Below, in pieces: positions 1 to 9,344 of a DNA stretch of 34,216 nt; the first letter of the stretch is position 1, and every line of letters starts with the position of its first letter. The position numbers and the translations under genes were made by a program. Below the pieces are notes generated by a model. That model saw nothing but the letters and a program-made list of their open reading frames with translations. It was not told the DNA's origin and ran no database searches. Source of the stretch: Alphaproteobacteria bacterium (GTDB lineage Bacteria > Pseudomonadota > Alphaproteobacteria > DSM-16000 > Inquilinaceae); NCBI GenBank assembly GCA_028281985.1, contig JANQIU010000043.1:1-34216 (forward strand), read 5' to 3'.

Positions 1-554
1 GGGCAATCGAAGCCCCGCAGACGGTCGCGGAACTGCTGGTCCGCGGCGCGGCGGTCGACGATGTCGACGGACGCGAGGTGACACCGTTGCTGGCGGCGAT
101 CAATGCCGGAAACGACGCCGTCATCCGCCTGCTGCTCGACGAAGGGGCCGACAGCAACCGACCGGCGTCGGACGGGTCCATGCCGGTGGCGCGCGCGGCC
201 GGCCTGGGCCGGACGATTGGCACCGGCATGCTGATCGACGCCGGCGGCGACCCGGACAGCCTTGCCGCCGGTGGCCGGGTGGCGCTGGATCTGGCCGTCG
301 ATGGCGGTCACCTGGCGTCGGCAGCCTTGCTGATCAGCGCCGGGGCGGCCGTCGATCCGCGCAGTCCGGCGGACGGCAGCACACCGCTGATCCGCGCCGT
401 CGATCGCGGCGATACGGACATGGTGCGCCTGTTGATCGCCGGCGGGGCCGACCCGCAGACAACACGGTCGGACGGCATGTCCGCGCTCGCGCTGGCCGAG
501 GGGTCTTCCGACCTCAGCGGCCTGCTGGAAGCGCAGTCCTCAGTCCGACCCTGA
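1..554 (+). CDS. Ankyrin-repeat protein, 3' end only
   Basis: This is the C-terminal 183 residues of a gene that begins before the window. The frame is open from base 3, so the GTG at 78 in the ORF track is an internal codon. At least five ankyrin-type units are visible, each with a helix-turn-helix core such as TPLLAAINAGNDAVIRLLLD followed by G-A-D. Ankyrin arrays bind other proteins, and no catalytic domain is present in this part. The last 15 bases overlap the convergent CDGSH gene tail to tail. The partner protein and the N-terminal part, possibly with a signal peptide, cannot be seen. Confidence 0.85.
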   Translation, partial: AIEAPQTVAELLVRGAAVDDVDGREVTPLLAAINAGNDAVIRLLLDEGADSNRPASDGSMPVARAAGLGRTIGTGMLIDAGGDPDSLAAGGRVALDLAVDGGHLASAALLISAGAAVDPRSPADGSTPLIRAVDRGDTDMVRLLIAGGADPQTTRSDGMSALALAEGSSDLSGLLEAQSSVRP

Positions 555-824
555 CGGCGGCGCACCGGCCGGCGCGGCACCCAGCGCATTGTGGCTGCCG
601 TCGCACAGCGGCATCCGCTGGGTGCGCTTGCAGGTACACAAGAAGTAGGTCTTGCTGCGTGTGGGGGTGAAGGCAACCGGTTCCAACCCGGTTCCGGCAT
701 GCGACCCGTCGCAGAAAGGCTGGGTTTTACTGCGGCCGCAGGCGCACCACCACACGGTCTTGCCGTCTTCCAGATCGACGGCGATCGGCGCATCACCGCC
801 GATTTCCGGTTCAATTTGGCTCAT
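540..824 (-). CDS. Double CDGSH-type iron-sulfur protein
   Basis: This 94-residue protein has two CDGSH modules. The first reads [16 protein letters not shown] and the second [16 protein letters not shown], each giving the three Cys and one His that hold a 2Fe-2S cluster. This matches the mitoNEET/CISD3-like family, soluble proteins associated with redox or iron-sulfur transfer. The ORF track extends upstream to 1085, but ATG 824 has an AAGGAA ribosome site just before it and begins a sequence that looks like protein. The gene is divergent from the DUF465 gene, and an FNR-like box lies about 60 bases upstream. Family assignment is firm; the cellular role is unknown. Confidence 0.88.
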   Translation of the reverse strand: MSQIEPEIGGDAPIAVDLEDGKTVWWCACGRSKTQPFCDGSHAGTGLEPVAFTPTRSKTYFLCTCKRTQRMPLCDGSHNALGAAPAGAPPSGSD

Positions 825-885
825 GGTTCCTTTCCAAGAAGATGGACCCTGCCGAGCGGCGGCCGGGCGCCAGTCAGGCCCGTCA

Positions 886-899
886 TTGACCTGGATCAG
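886..899. promoter_or_regulatory. Candidate FNR/FixK-type box
   Basis: The sequence TTGACCTGGATCAG matches the FNR/FixK consensus TTGAT-N4-ATCAA except for the last base of each half. It sits between the divergent CDGSH and DUF465 genes, 62 bases upstream of the CDGSH start codon. Oxygen-responsive control of an iron-sulfur protein would make sense, but the regulator gene is not in the window. Confidence 0.4.
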
Positions 900-975
900 G
901 GCGATTGTCGACGGCTGTAACCTAAGCTTAACAGGCTGAAATTCAGCCCTGTCCACGAAACAAAGGGTCCCACCG

Positions 976-1215
976 ATGCTGACAGACCCCCATGATCTGG
1001 TCGCGGAGCTGCCGGAATACAGCCAGCAGATCCGCACCCTCCAGGAGCGTGACGAGACGTTCAATGCTCTGGTGGTCGAATACAATCAGCTTGACCACCA
1101 CATCCAGGAGACCGAACTGTCCGGGACTCCCATTGACGATCATCATTTCGAAAATTTGAAGAAGCAACGGCTCCGGCTTAAGGACGAGCTGGTTCGACGC
1201 GTTCGAACACCCTGA
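976..1215 (+). CDS. DUF465 (YdcH-like) small coiled-coil protein
   Basis: This 79-residue protein is predicted to be almost entirely helical and is rich in charged residues. It carries the family's typical core: an N-terminal helix, an H-x-L/x-D turn (YNQLDHHIQ) and a C-terminal LKKQRLRLKDEL helix. DUF465 proteins are short cytoplasmic proteins, very common in Alphaproteobacteria and often present in several copies, with no established biochemical function. ATG 976 gives the usual family length. It stands alone between a divergent CDGSH gene and moaA, 150 bases downstream on the same strand. Confidence 0.8.
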   Translation: MLTDPHDLVAELPEYSQQIRTLQERDETFNALVVEYNQLDHHIQETELSGTPIDDHHFENLKKQRLRLKDELVRRVRTP

Positions 1216-1364
1216 CACGGCGGCCCGCCCGGGGGACTGTGCGCCTCTGGACCGACACTCGCGGCGCCCACGTCCCCTGACAACCAGACCTGCAGGCCCC
1301 GGTCCGGCATGGCCGGCACATGGGATGGGTTTCTGACCCCTCCGACCGCCCCTATATTCGGCGG

Positions 1365-2375
1365 ATGAGCGACGGACCTGCCCATCTGACGGATCCTTTC
1401 GGCCGCGATATCCGCTATCTGCGGGTATCGGTCACCGACCGCTGCGACCTTCGCTGCGTCTACTGCATGGCCGAGACCATGCATTTCCTGCCGAAGGCGG
1501 AGCTGCTGACGCTGGAGGAACTGGACCGGTTGTGCACGGCCTTCGTCCGGCTCGGCGTGCGCAAGCTCCGGCTGACCGGCGGCGAGCCGCTGGTCCGGCG
1601 CAACATCATGGACCTGGTGCGCAACCTGGGCCGGCATCTGGGCGACGGCCTGGATGAACTGACGCTGACCACGAACGGCACGCAGCTCGCCGGCAAGGCC
1701 GCCGATCTGGCGGCGGCCGGTGTGCGCCGGATCAATGTTTCCTTGGACACGCTGGACCCGGCGAAGTATCGCGCGCTGACCCGCTGGGGCGACTTTGCGC
1801 GGGTCATGGACGGGCTGGCGGCGGCGGACGACGCCGGACTGCGCGTGAAGATCAATGCCGTGGCCCTGCGCGGCGTCAACGACGACGAAGCCGATCGCCT
1901 GATCGCCTGGTGCGGCGACCGCGGGTACGACCTGACCTTTATCGAAGTGATGCCGATGGGCGAAATCGGCAGCGAGGCGCGGCTCGACCAGTATCTGCCG
2001 CTGTCGATCCTGCGCGGCCGGCTGGCGCAGCGGTGGACCCTCGAAGACGTGCCTTTGCGGACCGGCGGACCGGCGCGCTATGCCCGGGTGACCGAAACCG
2101 GCGGTCTGCTGGGCTTCATCACGCCGATGACCCACAACTTCTGTGCCGCGTGCAACCGCGTCCGGGTGACCTGCACCGGCACGCTCTACATGTGCCTGGG
2201 ACAGGAGGATGCCGCCGACCTGCGCGCACCCCTCCGGCAGGCGGATAACGACGTCCCGCTGGAAGCGGCCATCCGCGCCGCGATCGCCCGCAAGCCGGCC
2301 GGGCACGACTTCGTCATCGATCGACGGCAGAAGCGCCCGGCCGTCGGCCGGCACATGAGCGTGACCGGCGGCTGA
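1365..2375 (+). CDS. moaA: GTP 3',8-cyclase MoaA
   Basis: MoaA is a radical-SAM enzyme that, with MoaC, converts GTP to cyclic pyranopterin monophosphate, the first step of molybdenum cofactor synthesis. The 336-residue product shows the SAM cluster cysteines C27-x3-C31-x2-C34, the LTGGEPL motif, a second cluster motif [12 protein letters not shown] with a further downstream Cys (about residues 259-276), and the C-terminal GG tail needed for activity. ATG 1365 is preferred to the upstream GTG/ATG at 1320 because it begins directly before the conserved domain. It ends three bases from the convergent exported-protein gene. Other moa/mob genes are not adjacent. Confidence 0.95.
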   Translation: MSDGPAHLTDPFGRDIRYLRVSVTDRCDLRCVYCMAETMHFLPKAELLTLEELDRLCTAFVRLGVRKLRLTGGEPLVRRNIMDLVRNLGRHLGDGLDELTLTTNGTQLAGKAADLAAAGVRRINVSLDTLDPAKYRALTRWGDFARVMDGLAAADDAGLRVKINAVALRGVNDDEADRLIAWCGDRGYDLTFIEVMPMGEIGSEARLDQYLPLSILRGRLAQRWTLEDVPLRTGGPARYARVTETGGLLGFITPMTHNFCAACNRVRVTCTGTLYMCLGQEDAADLRAPLRQADNDVPLEAAIRAAIARKPAGHDFVIDRRQKRPAVGRHMSVTGG

Positions 2376-2378
2376 CGC

Positions 2379-2867
2379 CTATTCGATCCGGTATTGGTGG
2401 GCGTAGGTCTGACCGTCGCTGACGGTCAGCTCGGTGAAGCCGAGCAGCTTCAGCAGGTCTAGGAAGGTGTACCAGTCCTCGACCCGGTTCTCGATGAAGA
2501 AGGGCGTGGCCCGGGCCTGGGCGGTCATCTGCGCCAGAAACGAGCGCATCTGGTAGAGCGTCACCAGAGAATCCCGGTCCAGCGTCACGATGATCAGTTT
2601 CTCCGCGTCCGCGCCCTTGGCGTACATGGCGAAGACCGGGGCGTAGGGCCGGCTCATCTGTTCCTGGGTCATGGCGACGACAAACCCGATGCGGCGGGTC
2701 CGGTTGCTGTCCGGCAGGGTCTCGGAACGGGCCGGATAGACCTCCTCGCTGGTCAGCGGCGGATAGTAGTATCCGGCATGCCGGTCGTCGTCCGGCTCCT
2801 GGGCGACGGCGGCAGCGCCGACCGACACCAGCACCGTCATCATCGCGCCCCAGAACACACTCTTCAT
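2379..2867 (-). CDS. Small exported protein of unknown function
   Basis: The product is 162 residues with a clear signal peptide (basic start, hydrophobic core, AAAVAQ cleavage region). The mature part begins with a [13 protein letters not shown] stretch and has a compact alpha/beta-looking body with no catalytic motif that I recognise. I recall similar alphaproteobacterial proteins carrying a doubtful molybdopterin-guanine-dinucleotide label in databases; nothing in the sequence supports that function, although moaA is the convergent neighbour. ATG 2867 has a GGGAG ribosome site and starts the signal peptide, while the longer track ORF is spurious. Its promoter region (about 115 bases) is shared with divergent nadK. 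Confidence 0.7.
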   Translation of the reverse strand: MKSVFWGAMMTVLVSVGAAAVAQEPDDDRHAGYYYPPLTSEEVYPARSETLPDSNRTRRIGFVVAMTQEQMSRPYAPVFAMYAKGADAEKLIIVTLDRDSLVTLYQMRSFLAQMTAQARATPFFIENRVEDWYTFLDLLKLLGFTELTVSDGQTYAHQYRIE

Positions 2868-2981
2868 GTCGATCTCCCGTCGCGGTTCAGCCTGTGGCCC
2901 AGCGCAGGGATGTGGCGCACCGCACGGCGCCGGCAAGTCGCGCGTGCCGCCCCACACTGGATGGTCTACAGTCCCCGTGCC

Positions 2982-3800
2982 ATGACCAAGGCCGAACAAA
3001 ACCCCGACGCCGATCACCCGCCGCTGCGCAGCCCGCCGCTCAGCGCCCCCTGTTTCGTGGCCGCAGAAACCGAGCAGGCACGGTCGGCCAAGGACCGCCT
3101 GGTCCGGCAATATGGCAGCGTACCCTTCGAGGAAGCCGACGTGGTCGTGACCATCGGCGGTGACGGCATCGTGCTGCAGGCCCTGCATCGCTGTCTTGCC
3201 AGGCAGCTGCCGGTCTACGGATTGAACTGCGGATCGGTGGGCTTTCTGACCAATGCCTTCAGCGAGGACCGGTTGGTCGACCGGTTGATGCGGGCCGAGG
3301 ACGTGGACCTGCACCCTCTGTCGATGACCGCGCACCGGGCCGACGGGGTGACGGAGATGGCGCTGGCGATCAACGAGGTTTCGCTGCTGCGTCAGACCCG
3401 ACAAAGCGCCAAGCTGCGCATTCTGGTCGACGGGGTCGAGCGGATGCCACAGCTGATCTGCGATGGGGCTATGGTGGCGACCCCGGCCGGCAGCACCGCC
3501 TACAATCTTTCCGTTCACGGCCCCATCATTCCGCTCGACGCCGACGTGATGGCGCTGACCCCGATCAGTGCATTCCGCCCGCGTCGTTGGCGCGGGGCCC
3601 TGTTACCGCACAAGGTGACGGTCCGCTTTGAGATCCTGGAACCGGAAAAACGCCCGGTCAGCGCCACCGCCGACAACAGCGAAGTCCGCAACGTGACCGC
3701 GGTCAGCGTTCACCAGGACCGGTCGGTCAACCTGCGTCTCTTGTTCGATCCGGAATCAAATCTTCGCGAACGCATCCTGATGGAGCAGTTCACGCCGTGA
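2982..3800 (+). CDS. nadK: NAD kinase
   Basis: NAD kinase phosphorylates NAD to NADP in the cytoplasm. The 272-residue protein shows the family signature GGDG near residue 60 ([11 protein letters not shown]), the glycine-rich [11 protein letters not shown] segment, the INEVSL motif near residue 130, and the [11 protein letters not shown] motif that contacts the nucleotide. ATG 2982 (MTKAEQ) is chosen over the long track start at 2778, because the upstream extension overlaps the divergent gene and is not protein-like. The C-terminal beta-rich part is complete. The end overlaps the convergent N-formylglutamate amidohydrolase gene by 11 bases. Confidence 0.93.
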   Translation: MTKAEQNPDADHPPLRSPPLSAPCFVAAETEQARSAKDRLVRQYGSVPFEEADVVVTIGGDGIVLQALHRCLARQLPVYGLNCGSVGFLTNAFSEDRLVDRLMRAEDVDLHPLSMTAHRADGVTEMALAINEVSLLRQTRQSAKLRILVDGVERMPQLICDGAMVATPAGSTAYNLSVHGPIIPLDADVMALTPISAFRPRRWRGALLPHKVTVRFEILEPEKRPVSATADNSEVRNVTAVSVHQDRSVNLRLLFDPESNLRERILMEQFTP

Positions 3801-4662
3801 CGCGGTCCCGTCCCTCGGCGTAGGCCGCGCAAATGCGGCCCATCAGGATCTCCATATTGGCCTTGAGCTCGGCCATCGCCGGAATGCGCTGCAACCGGCG
3901 TTCGTTCATATAGAGGCCGCGGTTGATCTCCACCTGCACGGCATGCCGGTGCTCGGCCGGCCGGCCGTGGCGGCGAACGATCTCCGCCCCGGAATACGGC
4001 TCGTTGCGGCGGACGGCATAGCCGCATTCCCGCAGCGTATCGACCACCAGATGCGACAGCGACGGGTCGCAGGTCTGGCCGTGCAGATCGCCGATGACGA
4101 AATCGGTCTGTCGTTCGGACTGGCCATGCGGTGCTGCCCCGCGGGACGGCATAGAATGGCAGTCGATAAGGATCGCCATGCCGAACCGCCTGTATGCCAG
4201 GTCCAGCATGCCGGTCAGCCGGTTGTGGTACGGCCGGTAGTAGCGATCGATGCGGCGGCGGACATCGGCCGCCGTCAGCGGCTGGTCGTAGACCGCGAAA
4301 CCGGGACGGTACTGGGTCCGGATCAGGCCGATACCCTGACGCGTCTTCTCCGTCGGGGCCGCCGGGTCGGGCCAGATATCAGCCAGCATGTCCGGATCGA
4401 GATCGTCATCGGCCCGGTTGAGGTCGATGTAGCTGCGCGAGAACTGGGCGGCCAAGAAACCGGCCCCGAAACGGGGCGCGCCACCGATCAGTTCGTCGAC
4501 GAACAGATCCTCGCTCTCACGCAGAATGCTTGGGTCGCAGGCCGTGACGAAGTCGGGAGGAATGCCGGTGCCGCTGTGCGGGCTGTCGAACACAACGGGG
4601 ACCGTTTCAGCATCCACACCGGTCAGCACCCCGGGCACATCGTGGCGCATCGGCCTCCTCAT
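3790..4662 (-). CDS. N-formylglutamate amidohydrolase family protein
   Basis: This 290-residue cytosolic enzyme belongs to the N-formylglutamate amidohydrolase (FGase/HutG-like) superfamily, zinc hydrolases that release formate or similar acyl groups from amino acids. Visible family motifs are FDSPHSG near the start, [22 protein letters not shown] in the middle and [11 protein letters not shown] toward the end. No hut genes are adjacent, so histidine degradation is only one possible role. The start is uncertain: ATG 4662 and ATG 4650 are both in frame, and the AGGAGG between them lies only three bases before 4650. The gene is divergent from the aspartoacylase-like gene, which suggests a shared control region between two deacylases. 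Confidence 0.85.
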   Translation of the reverse strand: MRRPMRHDVPGVLTGVDAETVPVVFDSPHSGTGIPPDFVTACDPSILRESEDLFVDELIGGAPRFGAGFLAAQFSRSYIDLNRADDDLDPDMLADIWPDPAAPTEKTRQGIGLIRTQYRPGFAVYDQPLTAADVRRRIDRYYRPYHNRLTGMLDLAYRRFGMAILIDCHSMPSRGAAPHGQSERQTDFVIGDLHGQTCDPSLSHLVVDTLRECGYAVRRNEPYSGAEIVRRHGRPAEHRHAVQVEINRGLYMNERRLQRIPAMAELKANMEILMGRICAAYAEGRDRVTA

Positions 4663-4855
4663 CGCGGCGCCCTGAACGAACTTCAAGGGCAAAGGAGGTA
4701 CATTCCCTGGTCTGACCGTCCGAGGCAACCCGGTGCGGCACCACCGGCCATAGACCGGCCGCCGCCGGCAGGACATAATAGAGCGGTTGTCTCGGGGCAT
4801 GTGATCGTACCCGCGACGATCCGTCCTTTGCCGAAATCCGGTTCTTCCGCCGTCG

Positions 4856-5782
4856 GTGGCCACAGCTTCGCCCGATATATCGCGCTTTCGCGCCGGCAAT
4901 ACGGGGATTCCGTATGCTTGGCGGTTGCCCGGTCGATCCCCCGGCCACCATGTGCTCCTGACGGCCCTTGTGCACGGCAACGAAGCCTGTGGGGCGATCG
5001 CCCTGGCCAGATTGCTGGACTCCGGCTTTTCGCCCGACCGCGGTATCGTCACGGCGATTTTCGCCAATGTGGATGCGTTTCTTCAGATGGACCCGGCCAA
5101 ACCCTGGCAGAGCCGGTATGTCGACGAGGACATGAACCGGCTGTGGGACCCGGGGCGCCTGGCGGCCCCCGCGACCAGCGTCGAACACCGCCGGGCGAAG
5201 GCGCTGGTGCCGCTGGTCGATCAGGCCGACATCCTTCTGGACCTGCATTCGATGCATCAGCGCGGCGAGCCGATGCTGCTGGCCGGCCCGCTGGAGAAGG
5301 GCGTCTCGCTGGCGCGGGCCGTCGGGCGACCGCGGCTTGTCGTCCGGGACGCGGGGCACGCCGCCGGTCCGCGGCTGCGCGACTACCGGCAATTCGGCGA
5401 CCCGGCATCGCCCGCAGCGGCGCTGCTGGTGGAATGCGGACAGCATAGCGACCCCACCGCGGCGGACATTGCGTGGGCCACGACCTGGCGGCTGCTGGCC
5501 GCGGTCGGTGTGATCGATGCGCCACGGCCGGAAGACGGGATCGCCGACGACGATCACCAGACGGTCATCGAGGTGACCGAAGCGGTCACCGCCCGGACCG
5601 AGCGCTTTCGCTTCCTGCGGCCCCTGCAGGGCATCGCGCGGGTGCCGGATCGGGGAACCCTCGTGGCAATCGATGGATATCGGGAGGTCCGAACGCCCTA
5701 CGACGACTGCATTCTGGTGATGCCCGCAACCCGACCGGCACCCGGCCATACGGCCGTCCGACTGGGTCGTGTCGTCGCCTAG
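4856..5782 (+). CDS. Succinylglutamate desuccinylase/aspartoacylase family zinc hydrolase
   Basis: This 308-residue protein of the AstE/AspA group (M14-like carboxypeptidase fold) is expected to hydrolyse an N-acyl amino acid or related amide. Zinc ligands fit H40 and E43 in LVHGNEACG and H131 in DLHSMH. The DMNR motif at 92-95 and VECGQH further on are the substrate-binding and catalytic segments of the family. The start is a GTG at 4856 with only a weak ribosome site, but no better start precedes the domain. The end overlaps the AbrB-type membrane gene by 14 bases, so the two are probably co-transcribed. The exact substrate cannot be read from the sequence. Confidence 0.85.
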   Translation: MATASPDISRFRAGNTGIPYAWRLPGRSPGHHVLLTALVHGNEACGAIALARLLDSGFSPDRGIVTAIFANVDAFLQMDPAKPWQSRYVDEDMNRLWDPGRLAAPATSVEHRRAKALVPLVDQADILLDLHSMHQRGEPMLLAGPLEKGVSLARAVGRPRLVVRDAGHAAGPRLRDYRQFGDPASPAAALLVECGQHSDPTAADIAWATTWRLLAAVGVIDAPRPEDGIADDDHQTVIEVTEAVTARTERFRFLRPLQGIARVPDRGTLVAIDGYREVRTPYDDCILVMPATRPAPGHTAVRLGRVVA

Positions 5783-6872
5783 GCCCGGCAGCGGCGCCCT
5801 GCCCGGCACGGCCGGCCGGCTTGTGCGCCTGGCGGGCACGCTGGCCGCGGCGGCGGCCGGCGGGTTTGCCTGCGCCTCCATTGGGCTGCCGTTGGCATGG
5901 CTGATCGGCGCGGTCCTGGTGGTGGCCACGGCAGCCATGGCCGGTGCCCCGGTCTTCGTCTATCCGAAGTTGCGAGCGGCCATGTCCGCCGTGCTCGGCG
6001 TGATGCTGGGCAGCAGCTTCACGCCCGATCTGCTCGACCGCCTCGCTCCCTGGACGATCACCCTGGCGGCCTTGGTCCCCTACATCGTCGTCGCCGGCGG
6101 CGCGGGATATCTCTTTCTCCGGCGGTTCGGCGGCTACGACCGGCCAACCGCTTCCTTCAGCGCCATGCCCGGCGGGTTCGCCGAGATGACCCTGGTGGGA
6201 TCCGCGATGGGCGGCGACGAGCGCACCATCTCCCTGGGACACAGCACCCGGATCATGTTGGTCGTGCTGATCGTGCCGCCGCTTCTGACCTGGACGGTCG
6301 GCACCGCCGACCCCACGACGGCGGCGGGCGGCTTCGACCCGTCACGCATCGAGGGAACCTGGCTGGATTTCCTGTTGCTGACGGGCTGCATCGTCGGCTG
6401 GCCGATCGCCAAGCGGCTGCGCCTGCCTGCACCGGCCTTGACCGGACCGATGCTGGTCAGCGCCGTCCTGCATCTGACCGGCGGGTCGGAGGTGGCACCG
6501 CCCCAGCCCGCCATCAGCGCCGCCCAGGTCGTGCTGGGCGCGGCGCTGGGCGCCCGGTTCGCCGGCTACCGGCTGGCCCTGCTGGTCAGAACCGTGGGGC
6601 TGTCAGCCGGGCTGACCGTCGTGCTGCTGGCGACCGCCGCCGCCGCCATGGAAGTGCTGCACCTCGTCACCGGCATCTCGCATGCCGCCCTGTTGCTGGC
6701 CTACCTGCCCGGCGGCATCTCGGAGACGAGCCTTGTGGCCCTGGCGCTCGGCATCGACGCGGCCTTCGTCGCGGTCCACCACACCATCAGGCTGGCCTTG
6801 GTGATCGCCCTTGCGCCTTTGGTGTTCCGGTTGTCGCCGCTGCGGCGTCTGTCGGGGCCGGGTAGGCAATAG
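5769..6872 (+). CDS. AbrB-type polytopic membrane protein (duplicated domain)
   Basis: This 367-residue membrane protein has about ten hydrophobic segments arranged as two similar halves. Each half contains the family's PGG motif: MPGGFAEMTLVGSAMGGD in the first and LPGGISETSLVALALGID in the second. This is the AbrB membrane family (named after an E. coli protein, unrelated to Bacillus AbrB regulators); transport or regulation has been proposed but the function is not established. The GTG start at 5769 overlaps the upstream hydrolase gene by 14 bases, implying translational coupling. The pairing suggests that a substrate or product of the hydrolase may cross the membrane here, which is inference. 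Confidence 0.85.
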   Translation: MSSPRPGSGALPGTAGRLVRLAGTLAAAAAGGFACASIGLPLAWLIGAVLVVATAAMAGAPVFVYPKLRAAMSAVLGVMLGSSFTPDLLDRLAPWTITLAALVPYIVVAGGAGYLFLRRFGGYDRPTASFSAMPGGFAEMTLVGSAMGGDERTISLGHSTRIMLVVLIVPPLLTWTVGTADPTTAAGGFDPSRIEGTWLDFLLLTGCIVGWPIAKRLRLPAPALTGPMLVSAVLHLTGGSEVAPPQPAISAAQVVLGAALGARFAGYRLALLVRTVGLSAGLTVVLLATAAAAMEVLHLVTGISHAALLLAYLPGGISETSLVALALGIDAAFVAVHHTIRLALVIALAPLVFRLSPLRRLSGPGRQ

Positions 6873-6958
6873 AGGTCGACAGGCGGGGTTGCTGTGGCAT
6901 CATCCCCGCCGCGGATGTTGAGGTTACGGCCGCCTGCCATGGAGAAGGGTCCGGTTTG

Positions 6959-8014
6959 ATGGACGAATCGCTGATCTTCGTCGGTGCCATCGTTCTGCTG
7001 GCGGTGGTCGTGATTGCCATGGGGGTCAAGTCGGTCCCCCAGGGCATGGAATGGACCGTCGAACGTTTCGGCCGCTACACCCGCACGCTGGGACCGGGCC
7101 TGAACGCCATCATCCCTTTCATCGATCGCGTCGGTGCCCGCATCAACATGATGGAAACCGTCCTCGACGTACCGGTTCAGGAAGTCATTACCAAAGACAA
7201 TGCCATGGTCCAGGCCGATGGCGTCATCTTCTACCAGGTGCTGGATGCCGCCAAAGCGGCCTACGAGGTCCGCAACCTGGAACAGGCCACGGTCAACCTG
7301 ACGATGACCAACCTGCGCAGCGTGATGGGGTCGATGGACCTGGATTCCCTGCTGTCGAACCGCGACCTGATCAACGCCCAGCTCATGCGGGCCGTCGACG
7401 AGGCGACCGACCCCTGGGGGGTCAAAGTGACCCGAATCGAGATCCGGGACATTCAGCCGCCGCGCGACCTGGTCGACGCCATGGCGCGCCAGATGAAGGC
7501 CGAGCGCGACCGGCGGGCCGAGATCCTGATCGCGGAAGGCGACCGTCAGGCGCAGATCCTCCGCGCCGAAGGCGCCAAGCAGTCCGCCATCCTGGAAGCG
7601 GAAGGGCGGCGCGAAGCCGCGTTCCGGGACGCCGAAGCCCGCGAACGTTCGGCGGAAGCCGAAGCCAAGGCGACCCAGATGGTCTCAGAGGCCATCGCCG
7701 AGGGCGACATTCAGGCGGTCAACTACTTCGTGGCGACCCGGTATGTGGAAGCGATTCAGTCGCTGGCCTCCGCGCCCAACCAGAAGGTCCTTTTCCTGCC
7801 GCTGGAGGCCTCGTCGGTCATCGGCTCCCTTGGCGGGCTTGCTGAGATCGCCAAGGAGACCTTCGGCGGCAACGGGACCGATACCCCGTCCAGACCGCGG
7901 TCCCGCCGCCCGTCGTCGGGTGAGCGTCCGGCCCAGGATGTGGCGAGCGTTACCGCACCGCCGCGGTCGGCGCCCGATGCCCCTCCGTCCGACGGGTCGC
8001 CCTGGAGCCGGTAG
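6959..8014 (+). CDS. SPFH/stomatin-like membrane protein (slipin/QmcA type)
   Basis: This 351-residue protein has one N-terminal membrane segment (residues about 3-21), an SPFH/band-7 domain beginning VPQGMEWTVERFGRY, and a long charged coiled-coil of RAEILIAEGDRQAQILRAEG-type heptads. A proline- and serine-rich tail of about 50 residues ends the protein. Such proteins form large oligomers in membrane microdomains and usually act with NfeD proteins, which follow here after three bases. ATG 6959 is preferred to TTG 6956, and a GGAGAAGGG ribosome site lies upstream. This is the QmcA-NfeD arrangement, thought to serve membrane protein quality control with proteases such as FtsH. The role is taken from family knowledge. 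Confidence 0.92.
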   Translation: MDESLIFVGAIVLLAVVVIAMGVKSVPQGMEWTVERFGRYTRTLGPGLNAIIPFIDRVGARINMMETVLDVPVQEVITKDNAMVQADGVIFYQVLDAAKAAYEVRNLEQATVNLTMTNLRSVMGSMDLDSLLSNRDLINAQLMRAVDEATDPWGVKVTRIEIRDIQPPRDLVDAMARQMKAERDRRAEILIAEGDRQAQILRAEGAKQSAILEAEGRREAAFRDAEARERSAEAEAKATQMVSEAIAEGDIQAVNYFVATRYVEAIQSLASAPNQKVLFLPLEASSVIGSLGGLAEIAKETFGGNGTDTPSRPRSRRPSSGERPAQDVASVTAPPRSAPDAPPSDGSPWSR

Positions 8015-8017
8015 CCC

Positions 8018-8458
8018 ATGCCCCAGATCGTCTTCTGGTACTGGTGGGTCGCGGCCGCCCTGCTGGTCGTCCTGGAGGTGTTCATCCCCGGCAACGTGCT
8101 GGTGTGGCTGGGCGTGTCCGCCGGCTTGGTCGGGTTCGCCGCGCTGGTGGTCCCGGAGATGCCGTCGTCGGTCGCTCTGGTCCTGTTCGCAATCCTGGCG
8201 GTCTCCTCGGTCCTGACGGCCCGGTTCTACATCCGGCGCCAGCAGAAGCCGACGGACCACCCGGCCCTGAACCGCCGAGCCCAACAGATGGTTGGACGGA
8301 CGGTCGAACTGGTGGAGCCCATCCGCGGCGGTTTCGGCCGCGTCCGGATCGGCGACAGCCTGTGGGTCGTCCGCGGCGACGATCGCGACGCAGGCATGTC
8401 CGTGCGCGTCGTAGCGACGGCCGGCACGGATCTGTTGGTTGAACCAGCCGACGTCTAA
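8018..8458 (+). CDS. NfeD family membrane protein (short type)
   Basis: This 146-residue protein has three or four hydrophobic segments in the first 70 residues. A C-terminal soluble beta-barrel (OB-fold, NfeD C-domain) contains GRTVELVEPIRGGFGRVRIGDSLW and ends LLVEPADV. It is the short NfeD1b type that lacks the ClpP-like protease domain. It begins three bases after the SPFH gene, so the two are one transcription unit and very likely one complex. ATG 8018 is clear. No promoter or terminator was identified between this gene and the convergent outer-membrane gene. Confidence 0.92.
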   Translation: MPQIVFWYWWVAAALLVVLEVFIPGNVLVWLGVSAGLVGFAALVVPEMPSSVALVLFAILAVSSVLTARFYIRRQQKPTDHPALNRRAQQMVGRTVELVEPIRGGFGRVRIGDSLWVVRGDDRDAGMSVRVVATAGTDLLVEPADV

Positions 8459-8525
8459 GAACCGCCCACCGCTAGCGCGACCGCCCCTTCGCCTTATCGC
8501 AAATTCTTGTCGAGCGGGCCGACGG

Positions 8526-9344
8526 TTAGAACGAGTAGCGCAGCCCAATTCCAGTGAAGAACCGATCGTCCAGTTCTTCGGCGCTGACCCCTTCGGAGAA
8601 ACCCTGTTCCGGCCGGCTGTAGGTTCCGGACAGCGTCAAATCCAGATCGAAGTCGAAACTCAAGGTAAAGCCAAGCGACGCCGCGAAATCGGCCTCATCC
8701 TGACCGGGCTCCAACACCGTGAAGCCGGTGGGCCCGAGTCGGTCCTCGCGAACCCCGACCAGCGTGTCCGTCCGCGACGGCGCAAGCAACTGCGCGGCGA
8801 CGCCGGTGGTCAGGCGAATGTCCTCGCCCAGGCGTGTCGTGTACCCGATGCCGAGATCGGCGCTGGTCTCGGAGTCCAGGCCGCTGACATCGCCCCGAAC
8901 CCGCAGCTCGGCGGCAAAATCGCCCCCATCGTAGCGTAGAAAGCCGCCCAACTGGGTGGTCTCGGCTTCCTCACCGGACAGGATCGCGCCGGTGCCGCCG
9001 CCTTCGGCGCTCGGGACGCTGACCACCGGTCCGACCGACAGTCCGCCGAACCGCATCGCCTCCACGCCAATGTCGACCCCACCGGTCAGTCCGACATCGC
9101 CGAAGGACGACAGGATGTCCCGATTCCGCAAGAAAACGGGTGCGCCCGAACTGGCGAGTTCCTCAATGCCGGGTGCCGAACCGACGACATAGCGCGGAGC
9201 GGTCGGATCCTCGGCACTGATCGCAATATCGCTTGCGGACTCGGACTGGGCACCGGCAACCGTCGAAGCAAGCAGAACCGCGAATCCCAAGCCGGCGCCA
9301 AAAGCGCGAATCTTTGAGACACCGCTCAACAAGCCGGTCTCCAA
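8526..9344 (-). CDS. Outer-membrane beta-barrel protein (MipA/OmpV-like)
   Basis: This 272-residue exported protein has a signal peptide (FGAGLGFAVLLASTVAGAQS) followed by alternating beta strands ending in phenylalanine (FFTGIGLRYSF), as expected for an outer-membrane barrel inserted by BamA. Overall layout resembles MipA/OmpV scaffolding proteins; the exact family is not certain. No ATG fits the start. TTG 9344 has a GGAGG ribosome site nine bases upstream and gives a normal signal peptide, while the track start at 9434 adds implausible sequence. A perfect palindrome lies 45 bases upstream of the TTG. It is convergent with nfeD. Confidence 0.75.
   Translation of the reverse strand: METGLLSGVSKIRAFGAGLGFAVLLASTVAGAQSESASDIAISAEDPTAPRYVVGSAPGIEELASSGAPVFLRNRDILSSFGDVGLTGGVDIGVEAMRFGGLSVGPVVSVPSAEGGGTGAILSGEEAETTQLGGFLRYDGGDFAAELRVRGDVSGLDSETSADLGIGYTTRLGEDIRLTTGVAAQLLAPSRTDTLVGVREDRLGPTGFTVLEPGQDEADFAASLGFTLSFDFDLDLTLSGTYSRPEQGFSEGVSAEELDDRFFTGIGLRYSF

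Noticed and set aside
2379-2867. Molybdopterin-related function for the exported protein next to moaA
   Set aside because: It has a signal peptide, faces moaA convergently and shows no nucleotide-binding motif; the only support is a remembered database label.
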